Positions 13,877-18,943 of a stretch of 18,943 nucleotides of DNA are shown piece by piece. The notes below the pieces were generated by a model that saw only the letters and a program-made list of their open reading frames with translations, was not told the DNA's origin and ran no database searches. The translations under genes were made by a program, and so were the position numbers. Every line of letters begins with the position of its first letter. The stretch's first letter is position 1. The stretch covers positions 1 through 18,943 of the forward strand of contig URZJ01000012.1 in NCBI GenBank assembly GCA_900552395.1, written 5' to 3'. This stretch comes from an uncultured Collinsella sp. GTDB lineage: Bacteria > Actinomycetota > Coriobacteriia > Coriobacteriales > Coriobacteriaceae.

Positions 13877-14527
13877 ATGCGTGACATTCATTGCCATATC
13901 TTGCCGGGTGTAGACGACGGCGCCGCCGATCTCGAAGAGAGCTTGGCGATGCTCGAGGCTGCCAAGCGGGCCGGTGTAACCAGAATCGTTTGCACTCCTC
14001 ACTGCCGTGATCCCTATTTTGATTACGACAAGATGTGGGATGCCTTTGAGCTGCTGCGCGATAACGCTGACGGTTTTCCGCTCCAGATGGGCTTCGAGGT
14101 CAACCATCGAAAGCTCGTTGAGCTTGGTATCGATGCCGCGGATCACTTGCATTTCGATGGGACCAACGAGTTTCTGCTCGAGCTTTCGACGCATGCCGAT
14201 GCGTATGCGTTTAGAGAGTACGAGAACACGATTTACGATTTGCAGTGCCGTGGCTACCAGGTGATCATCGCTCATCCTGAGCGCTATCGTGCGGTTCAAA
14301 AGGATGTAAGTGTGGCGGAGCGCCTGGTCGATATGGGCTGCAAGCTGCAGGCTTCGGCGGACTTTATTGCCGGCGGTCGCTTTGGTCGCGAGAAAAAGCC
14401 GGCACAGCGCCTGTTCGATCAGAACCTGTACAGCTTCATCGCGAGCGATGCCCATAACGTGGGTCATTACGACTGCCTGGCGAAGGCTCGCGCGAAGTTT
14501 AGCGTGCGCGGAGCTCATTTTCGCTAA
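13877..14527 (+). CDS. PHP-type protein-tyrosine phosphatase (CpsB/YwqE type)
   Basis: A 216-residue metal-dependent phosphatase of the PHP superfamily that removes phosphate from the tyrosine cluster of CpsD-type kinases. All metal-binding motifs are visible: HCH at 5-7 in RDIHCHILPGVDDG, D13/D14, H42 in CTPHCRDPYF, E74 in MGFEVN, H133 in IIAHPERYR, and D191/H193 in FIASDAHNVGHY. The length is a little under the usual 240-255 residues. The N-terminus begins directly at the first strand, which is normal. ATG 13877 follows the kinase stop by 17 bases with TTAAGG as a modest ribosome site, so the three genes form an operon. The conserved HxH, HPERY and SDAH motifs make the call firm. Confidence 0.95.
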   Translation: MRDIHCHILPGVDDGAADLEESLAMLEAAKRAGVTRIVCTPHCRDPYFDYDKMWDAFELLRDNADGFPLQMGFEVNHRKLVELGIDAADHLHFDGTNEFLLELSTHADAYAFREYENTIYDLQCRGYQVIIAHPERYRAVQKDVSVAERLVDMGCKLQASADFIAGGRFGREKKPAQRLFDQNLYSFIASDAHNVGHYDCLAKARAKFSVRGAHFR

Positions 14528-14566
14528 AATCTGTCCCTAACGTTCGCATTGAATGAAAGGGCAGCC

Positions 14567-15070
14567 ATGGATATCCAACTTAAGACGGGATGCTTTGATG
14601 ACGCGGCGTTGGTGCGCCGCGTCGTTTTTATGGACGAGCAGGGCTACGAGAATGAGTTCGACGCTATCGACGAGGACCCGAACTGCATTCATGTGACGCT
14701 CTATGTAGACGGCGAGCTTGCCGGTTGCTCGCGCGTGTTTCCCGAAGAGCTTGAGCGCGCGGCTGACGCAGAGGCTCCGGTGTCGCCGGCGTGCGACTTG
14801 GACGAAGGCGTCGCAGCGGGGGAGACCTACATTATGGGGCACGTCGCCGTGCTGCCGGCTATGCGTCGTCGTGGTTTGGCGAGCAAGATTGTCGAGGCCA
14901 GTGATACCGCCGCGCGTGATGCCGGCGCCAAGCTCATTAAGCTGCACGCGCAGGAATACGTGCTGCCGCTCTATGCCAAGGCGGGTTACACGCAGATTGC
15001 CCCGGTGGACTATGAGGATGAAGGCCAGCCCCATGCCTGGATGGCCAAACGGGTCGAGGGTGGCAGATAG
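14567..15070 (+). CDS. GNAT-family N-acetyltransferase, ElaA-like
   Basis: A 167-residue acetyltransferase of the GNAT fold. The acceptor is unknown. The N-terminus has the ElaA-type pattern VVFMDEQGYENEFDAIDEDP (19-38), where the EQ and the Asp/Glu cluster are conserved. Strand YVDGELAGCSRVF follows. The acetyl-CoA loop is HVAVLPAMRRRGLASKIVEA (92-111) with the R-x-x-G-x-A core (R101/R102, G103, A105). The end, KLHAQEYVLPLYAKAGY followed by HAWMAKRV, matches the family's C-terminal helix and last strand. An insertion of about 25 residues (60-86, Glu/Ala-rich) lies between the second strand and the core. I chose ATG 14567 because GAAAGGG (14555-14561) precedes it by 5 bases. It lies 39 bases after the phosphatase gene and could be co-transcribed, but it has no evident link to the polysaccharide genes. 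Confidence 0.88.
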   Translation: MDIQLKTGCFDDAALVRRVVFMDEQGYENEFDAIDEDPNCIHVTLYVDGELAGCSRVFPEELERAADAEAPVSPACDLDEGVAAGETYIMGHVAVLPAMRRRGLASKIVEASDTAARDAGAKLIKLHAQEYVLPLYAKAGYTQIAPVDYEDEGQPHAWMAKRVEGGR

Positions 15071-15115
15071 GGACGTTCCTTTTCTGCCGGCAGTTGGGGA
15101 CACTCCTTGGCAATT
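15070..15115. repeat. Short REP-like direct repeat behind the acetyltransferase
   Basis: Two imperfect units start GGGAC at 15070 and 15097, a period of 27 bases. They share the pattern GGGAC-n2-TCCTT and a following GCA-TTG. TGCCGGCA (15085-15092) is a palindrome. The first unit overlaps the stop codon of the acetyltransferase. The TTGGGGAC and TCCTT wording is typical of palindromic repeats I associate with coriobacterial genomes, but copy number cannot be judged here. Confidence 0.45.
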
Positions 15116-15130
15116 GGCGCATCAGAGCGT

Positions 15131-15186
15131 TTGGACATACAGTTTTTCGATTCCGTATGTATATATGCGCGCTAATGGGTTATAAA
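15131..15186 (+). promoter_or_regulatory. Probable htpG promoter region
   Basis: TTGGAC (15131-15136) lies 18-19 bases before an AT-rich -10 region, GTATGTATATAT (15155-15166). A second -10-like hexamer, TATAAA, lies at 15181-15186. CATAC/GTATG repeats flank the spacer. I see neither a CIRCE (TTAGCACTC/GAGTGCTAA) nor a HAIR (CTTGAGT/ACTCAAG) operator. Confidence 0.4.
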
Positions 15187-15217
15187 ATCTAAGTCTGAAC
15201 ATAGCAGGTCTGCGATG

Positions 15218-15242
15218 CGGCTCGGGCAACCGGGCCGTTTTT
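15218..15242 (+). terminator. Terminator-like hairpin in the htpG leader
   Basis: CGGCTCGG (15218-15225), loop GCAA, CCGGGCCG (15230-15237) with one T-G pair, then TTTTT (15238-15242), only 30 bases before the htpG ATG. It may end the upstream transcript, or act as an attenuator if htpG transcription starts at the promoter region before it. Confidence 0.7.
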
Positions 15243-15272
15243 GCGGACGGGGGTAGCGCGAAAGGACTGCAC

Positions 15273-17297
15273 ATGCGTCAATTTAAGACCGAGAGCAAAA
15301 AACTGCTCGACCTCATGATCAACTCCATCTACACCAATAAGGAAATCTTCCTGCGCGAGCTTATCTCTAACGCGAGCGACGCCGTCGACAAGCTCAACTT
15401 TAAGAGCCTGCAGGATCCGAGCGTCAAGCTCGACCAGGGCGACCTGGCTATTCGCGTTTCCTTTGATAAAGACGCCCGCACCATTACCATCTCGGATAAC
15501 GGCATTGGCATGACCGCCGAGGAGCTCGAGCGCAATCTGGGCACCATCGCCCATTCCGGCTCCGAGGAGTTTAAGACCGAGAACGCCGAGCAACAGGGTT
15601 CCGATGTCGACATCATCGGTCAGTTTGGCGTGGGTTTCTACTCCGCCTTTATGGTCGCCAGCCACGTGAAGGTCGTCAGCCGCGCTTATGGCGAGGATAC
15701 CGCCCACGTTTGGGAGTCCGACGGTCTTGAGGGCTACACCATCGAGGATGGCGAGCGTGCCGAGCACGGTACCGATGTCATCCTGACGCTGCGCGAGAAC
15801 GAGAAGCTCGACGCCGACGGCGAGGCCGAGACCTACGATCGCTTCCTGACCGAGTGGGGCCTCAAGAGCCTGATTCAGCAGTACAGCAACTATGTGCGCT
15901 ACCCGATACAGATGATGGTGTCCAAGAGCCGCCAGAAACCCAAGCCCGAGGACGCCGGCGACGACTACAAGCCCGAGTACGAGGACTACCAGGAGCTCGA
16001 GACCATCAACTCCATGACGCCGATCTGGAAAAAGCGCAGCTCCGACGTTGAGCAGAAGGATTACAACGAGTTCTACAAGTCCACGTTTCACGACTTTGAC
16101 GATCCCGCGCGCACTATCAGTTTCCATGCCGAGGGTACGCTTGAGTACGATGCACTGCTGTTTGTGCCGGGTCGCGCCCCGTTCGATCTGTACAGCAAGG
16201 ACTACGAGAAGGGCCTGGCGCTCTACAGCTCTAACGTGCTGATTATGGAGAAGTGCGACGACCTGCTGCCCGACTACTACAACTTTGTGCGCGGTGTCGT
16301 GGACTCTGCCGACGTGACGCTCAATATTTCGCGTGAGACGCTGCAGCAGAACCGTCAGCTCAAGGCCATTGCCAAGCGTGTCGAGAAGAAGATCACCGCC
16401 GATCTGGAGGACATGCGCGACAACGACCGCGAGGCATACGAGAAGTTCTTTGAGAACTTTGGTCGCGGTCTTAAGTACGGCATCTACTCGAGCTACGGCA
16501 TGAAGGCCGACGAGCTCGCCGACCTGCTGCTGTTCTGGTCTGCCAAGGAGCAGAAGATGATCACCCTTGCCGAGTATGCCAAGGGCATGCCCGAGGGCCA
16601 GAAGGCAATCTACTATGCCGCCGGCGATTCGCGCGAGCGTCTGGCCAAGATGCCCGTCGTGAAGGGCGTGCTCGACCGCGGCTACGATGTACTGCTGCTG
16701 ACGCAGGACGTGGATGAGTTCACCTTCCAGGCCATGCGTGAGTACGTGGCTGCCGATATGCCCAAGGTCTACGAGGATGACGCTGCTCGCGAGGCTGCCG
16801 AGAAGGCAGTTGCCGATGGTGCCGAGCCTGAGGTCGAGGATCGTCACCTGGAGCTTAAGAACGTCGCGACCGGCGATCTTGACTTGGCGACCGACGACGA
16901 GAAGAAGGAGGCCGAGGACGCCACCAAGGAGAACGAGGACCTCTTTAACGCCATGAAGGAGGCGCTCGGCGACAAGGTCGAGAAGGTTGCCGTCTCCGCG
17001 CGCCTGACTGACGCTCCCGCCTGCATCACCACCGAGGGCCCGCTTTCGCTCGAGATGGAGAAGGTCCTTCAGAAGGGTCCCGAGGGCGCGCCCGACGGTA
17101 TGCCCAAGAGCCAGCGCGTGCTCGAGCTCAACGCTAAGCACCCGGTCTTCGCCAAGCTCGTCGCTGCCCAGAAGGCGGGCGACGCCGACAAGATTAAGCA
17201 GTACTCCGGTCTGCTCTACGACCAGGCCCTGCTCGTCGAGGGCATTCTCCCCGAGGATCCCGTTGCCTTCGCGGCGGCTATTTGCGAACTAATGTAA
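15273..17297 (+). CDS. htpG: Molecular chaperone HtpG (Hsp90)
   Basis: A 674-residue cytoplasmic Hsp90 chaperone that uses ATP to remodel client proteins, usually together with DnaK, whose gene starts about 1.1 kb downstream. The N-terminal ATPase domain is clear: MRQFKTESKKLLDLMINSIY, then LRELISNASDAVDKL (28-41; E29 and N33 positions), DNGIGM (75-80), the lid TIAHSGSEEF and GQFGVGFYSAFMV (116-128). The middle domain has MTPIWKK and the catalytic-arginine region NISRETLQQNRQLKAI. The C-terminal dimerisation domain ends PVAFAAAICELM. It is about 50 residues longer than the E. coli protein, with acidic Glu/Asp/Lys insertions near residues 220-245 and 540-560. ATG 15273 follows GAAAGGA (15260-15266). 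It has its own leader with a terminator-like hairpin and ends before a cluster of hairpins. Confidence 0.98.
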   Translation: MRQFKTESKKLLDLMINSIYTNKEIFLRELISNASDAVDKLNFKSLQDPSVKLDQGDLAIRVSFDKDARTITISDNGIGMTAEELERNLGTIAHSGSEEFKTENAEQQGSDVDIIGQFGVGFYSAFMVASHVKVVSRAYGEDTAHVWESDGLEGYTIEDGERAEHGTDVILTLRENEKLDADGEAETYDRFLTEWGLKSLIQQYSNYVRYPIQMMVSKSRQKPKPEDAGDDYKPEYEDYQELETINSMTPIWKKRSSDVEQKDYNEFYKSTFHDFDDPARTISFHAEGTLEYDALLFVPGRAPFDLYSKDYEKGLALYSSNVLIMEKCDDLLPDYYNFVRGVVDSADVTLNISRETLQQNRQLKAIAKRVEKKITADLEDMRDNDREAYEKFFENFGRGLKYGIYSSYGMKADELADLLLFWSAKEQKMITLAEYAKGMPEGQKAIYYAAGDSRERLAKMPVVKGVLDRGYDVLLLTQDVDEFTFQAMREYVAADMPKVYEDDAAREAAEKAVADGAEPEVEDRHLELKNVATGDLDLATDDEKKEAEDATKENEDLFNAMKEALGDKVEKVAVSARLTDAPACITTEGPLSLEMEKVLQKGPEGAPDGMPKSQRVLELNAKHPVFAKLVAAQKAGDADKIKQYSGLLYDQALLVEGILPEDPVAFAAAICELM

Positions 17298-17303
17298 CTA
17301 GGG

Positions 17304-17332
17304 GGTTACGCGGTTCTACGAACCGCGTAACC
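17304..17332. terminator. Perfect 13-bp hairpin behind htpG
   Basis: GGTTACGCGGTTC (17304-17316) and GAACCGCGTAACC (17320-17332) are exact reverse complements around a 3-base loop, 7 bases after the htpG stop. No T run follows, so it may protect the mRNA end or be a repeat rather than act as a rho-independent terminator. Confidence 0.55.
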
Positions 17333-17344
17333 ACTCGACGCTGC

Positions 17345-17442
17345 AAACGCCCCTAAGCGGCAATCTGACGTTCAATCGTCGGTCGCGTACAAAAGTACGC
17401 TTCCCTCCTCTTTCACGTCACCTTGCTCGCTTAGGGGCGTTT
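17345..17442. repeat. 98-base multi-tier hairpin element of unknown family
   Basis: The outer stem is 15 bp and perfect (AAACGCCCCTAAGCG at 17345-17359 with 17428-17442). It continues with GCAA/TTGC (17360-17363 with 17423-17426, one bulged T) and TGACG/CGTCA (17366-17370 with 17416-17420). A perfect apical hairpin, GCGTAC-AAAA-GTACGC, lies at 17385-17400. The two internal-loop strands differ: one reads TTCAATCGTCGGTC, the other is pyrimidine-rich, TTCCCTCCTCTTTCA. On the minus strand that second strand becomes a GAGGAGG-type purine run. A TTTT follows on the plus strand, so it may also terminate htpG. It could be a structured RNA or a dispersed repeat. Confidence 0.65.
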
Positions 17443-17487
17443 TCGCTGACGTGAGCTCAACCTGTGACGGTGCCAAATTAATTATCC

Positions 17488-17536
17488 GCACAAAAAAGGA
17501 GGCCTCCGCGGCGATGCGGAAGCCTCCTTTTTGTGC
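17488..17536. terminator. Bidirectional terminator between htpG and ferredoxin
   Basis: GCAC-A6-GGAGGC (17488-17503) pairs with GCCTCC-T5-GTGC (17522-17536), with an inner TCCGC/GCGGA stem. T runs follow the GC-rich stem in both directions. It lies between convergent htpG and the minus-strand ferredoxin gene. Confidence 0.9.
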
Positions 17537-17571
17537 ACGGTGTACTTTTGAGTGTGCAAGTGGGGGAGTTG

Positions 17572-17757
17572 TTACTCCTCGACGATCTCGGTGATCGCGC
17601 CAGCGGGGCAAGCGTCCTGGCAAGCGCCACAGGCGACGCAGGAGTCCTCGTCAGCGACGGTAGCGACGTCCTGGAGCTCCAGAACGCCAGCGGGGCAGGA
17701 GTCGACGCAAACGCCACAAGCGATGCACTCGTCGGCATCAATTACGGGATGAGCCAT
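17572..17757 (-). CDS. 2[4Fe-4S] ferredoxin, 61 residues
   Basis: A small electron carrier of the clostridial-type ferredoxin family, cytoplasmic. It has two CxxCxxCxxxCP motifs: CIACGVCVDSCP (11-22) and CVACGACQDACP (40-51). They hold one [4Fe-4S] cluster each, and the two halves are clearly duplicated. The surrounding sequence is acidic (VIDADE, TVADEDS, ITEIVEE), as is usual. I chose the ATG at 17757-17755 because GAGAGGA precedes it by 8 bases and the product then begins MAHPVIDADEC, the usual start for this family; a longer reading from 17823 adds 22 unlikely residues. The gene stands alone on the minus strand with its own promoter and shares a bidirectional terminator with htpG. Its partner oxidoreductase, for example pyruvate:ferredoxin oxidoreductase, Rnf or hydrogenase, is not in the window. 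Confidence 0.95.
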   Translation of the reverse strand: MAHPVIDADECIACGVCVDSCPAGVLELQDVATVADEDSCVACGACQDACPAGAITEIVEE

Positions 17758-17818
17758 GGTAGTTTCCTCTCTGTTGACCGACGCTACAGACGATGCGCGC
17801 CGGTTTGATTCGGGCAAA

Positions 17819-17846
17819 AACATACCACGGGAGCGACCGTTTGCAA
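17819..17846 (-). promoter_or_regulatory. Promoter of the ferredoxin gene
   Basis: On the minus strand TTGCAA (17846-17841), a 16-base spacer and TATGTT (17824-17819). This leaves a leader of about 55 bases to the ATG. Confidence 0.5.
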
Positions 17847-17971
17847 TACCCTCTGGCCGGCATCTTCATACCGTTCGCCGAGTATGCCAAGGTTTACTAA
17901 AAAACGCGCAGGTGGGGCCGTTGAGCTGCGCAAATGTTAGCTATAGGTGACTTGTAATATTGACCTATTGA

Positions 17972-18160
17972 GCGCGCCTGCGGAAAGGGCATCCCGTTAT
18001 TTGGCCGAAAACCGGGTCGCAGTTTCCGGTTGGGCCCGCTAGCGGAAACTGCGACCCGGTATCAGCTCTCAAAACGGGATACGGTTTCCGGTTGAGCCTT
18101 CAGACGGAAACTGCGACCCGGAATCCACGCTCAAACCGGGATGCGCTTGCCGCAAGACGG
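17972..18160. repeat. Tandem array of 62-bp palindromic units upstream of dnaK
   Basis: CGGAAA recurs at 17981, 18043 and 18105, and the CGGG block at 18013, 18075 and 18137, all exactly 62 bases apart. That gives two full units with degenerate partial units at each end. Unit 1 holds a perfect 18-bp inverted repeat (ACCGGGTCGCAGTTTCCG, 18011-18028, with 18043-18060; 14-base loop). Unit 2 keeps the inner 7 bp (GTTTCCG/CGGAAAC) and the outer CGGG/CCCG pairing. No reading frame fits it. It looks like a REP/BIME-type array or a set of binding sites. Confidence 0.75.
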
Positions 18161-18415
18161 CCCCCAGGCACCCCCGGACGCAAACCTCAGCCATCTCTAC
18201 ATAGATCTCAATAGATTTGCCGAGAACTCATTCAGCGCATCTACCTGCGCATTTAAGAACCTAAACTCTCAGCAATAAGAAATCTTATATGAATTGACTT
18301 AGATTTTGTATATTCCGGCCCATAAGGGGATACACTACATCCTGAAAGACAAGCCGAAGCGCCGCGCGACAGATCGTCGAGGCGGCGCGAACGCAAAAGA
18401 GAGAGGGAATTTCTA
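18161..18415 (+). promoter_or_regulatory. dnaK upstream region and leader
   Basis: No gene is visible here. An AT-rich island (18270-18315) contains TTGACT (18294-18299) and TATATT (18309-18314), which are spaced too closely to be one promoter, and an imperfect repeat AAATCT/AGATTT around them. A leader hairpin, GCGCCGC (18359-18365) with GCGGCGC (18382-18388), lies before the ribosome site GAGGG (18403-18407). I see no CIRCE or HAIR operator. Confidence 0.4.
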
Positions 18416-18943
18416 ATGAGTAAGATTCTTGGTATCGACCTTGGTACTACTAACTCCGCCATGGCCGTCCTCGAGGGCGGTTCTCCGACCATTATCGTGA
18501 ACGCCGAGGGCGACCGCACCACCCCGTCTGTTGTTGGCTTCCGTGCAGACGGCGACCGCGTCGTGGGTAAGGCCGCTAAGAACCAGGCGGTCACCAACCC
18601 CAAGAACACCGTGTTCTCCATCAAGCGCTTCATGGGCCGCAAGTACTCCGAGTGCACCTCCGAGATCAAGACCGTGCCGTATGAGGTCAAGGAGGGCCAG
18701 GGTGGCCGTGCCGTCGTCGATATCGAGGGCAAGGATTACACCGCCGAGCAGGTGAGCGCCATGACGCTCGCAAAGATGAAGGCCGACGCCGAGAAGTATC
18801 TGGGCGAGACCGTCACCGACGCCGTCATCACCGTCCCGGCCTACTTCAACGACGCCCAGCGTCAGGCCACCAAGGATGCCGGTAAGATCGCCGGCCTCAA
18901 CGTCAAGCGTATCGTCAACGAGCCGACCGCTGCTGCTCTGGCC
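18416..18943 (+). CDS. dnaK: Chaperone protein DnaK (Hsp70), N-terminal 176 residues
   Basis: The 5' part of the Hsp70 gene; the 3' end is outside the window. ATG 18416 lies 8 bases after GAGGG and gives the standard start MSKILGIDLGTTNSAMAVLE. The phosphate-1 loop of the actin-like ATPase domain is IDLGTTNS (7-14). Then come the family block NAEGDRTTPSVVGF (29-42), KNTVFSIKRFMGRK, the phosphate-2-side ITVPAYFNDAQRQATKDAG (138-156) and NEPTAAALA at the cut edge. DnaK binds exposed hydrophobic segments in an ATP cycle driven by DnaJ and GrpE. The usual order in actinobacteria, dnaK-grpE-dnaJ-hspR, cannot be tested here. The region upstream is unusually repeat-rich. The identity is certain. Confidence 0.98.
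   Translation, partial: MSKILGIDLGTTNSAMAVLEGGSPTIIVNAEGDRTTPSVVGFRADGDRVVGKAAKNQAVTNPKNTVFSIKRFMGRKYSECTSEIKTVPYEVKEGQGGRAVVDIEGKDYTAEQVSAMTLAKMKADAEKYLGETVTDAVITVPAYFNDAQRQATKDAGKIAGLNVKRIVNEPTAAALA

Noticed and set aside
15189..17141. 650-codon open frame on the minus strand opposite htpG
   Set aside because: Antisense shadow of htpG with Leu/Val-rich repetitive composition; the plus frame is unmistakable Hsp90.
17758..17823. N-terminal extension of the ferredoxin
   Set aside because: The ribosome site GAGAGGA and the family start MAHPVIDADEC support the shorter protein; the extra 22 residues overlap the leader.
17972..18160. CRISPR array
   Set aside because: Repeats have a 62-bp period, but the units are long palindromes with related rather than unique linkers, only two full copies, and no cas genes nearby.

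Overview
The window reads as a chromosomal piece of a high-GC Gram-positive bacterium, most likely a gut coriobacterium of the Collinsella type. This rests on GC-rich codon use, the style of the OmpR-family two-component systems, and short repeat families that I associate with that group. That placement is from memory and was not checked against any database.

Layout. 1-560: the 3' end of proC, then a nested inverted-repeat element, then a 57-residue membrane protein on the minus strand. 580-5450: serS, an unidentified 125-residue protein, tRNA-Arg(ACG), an unidentified 813-residue protein with TPR-like helices, and tRNA-Ser(GCT). Strong hairpin terminators separate most of these units. 5515-12320 is a cell-envelope and phosphate signalling block. 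It holds a D-alanyl-D-alanine carboxypeptidase gene (minus strand, frameshifted at active-site motif 2), a divergent VanR/VanS-like pair, a lone pstB (frameshifted between Walker A and the Q-loop, with no pstSCA or phoU), and a PhoP/PhoR-like pair. 12387-14527: a capsule/exopolysaccharide phosphoregulation trio: chain-length/adaptor protein, tyrosine kinase and PHP-type tyrosine phosphatase. No glycosyltransferase, flippase or polymerase gene follows it. 14567-15070: a GNAT acetyltransferase. 15131-18943: htpG (Hsp90), a 2[4Fe-4S] ferredoxin on the minus strand, and the 5' part of dnaK.

How the genes fit together. serS and tRNA-Ser serve the same amino acid but are separate transcription units. 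The VanRS-like pair lies back to back with the carboxypeptidase gene, which suggests that it controls peptidoglycan stem-peptide trimming. The lone pstB sits just upstream of a PhoPR-like pair, which fits phosphate control, but the transporter genes are absent. The cps trio would control polymer assembly encoded elsewhere. htpG and dnaK form a chaperone neighbourhood, in which I see neither a CIRCE nor a HAIR operator.

The most unusual material is non-coding. It comprises a multi-tier hairpin at 17345-17442, an exact 62-bp-period array of palindromes at about 17972-18160, a nested inverted repeat at 234-376, an inverted copy of the tRNA-Ser T-arm at 5498-5513, a paired 8-bp palindrome with 20-bp spacing before pstB, and a terminator-like hairpin in the htpG leader. 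The two frameshifted genes lie within about 3 kb of each other. They may be real decay or local sequence errors, and re-sequencing would decide.
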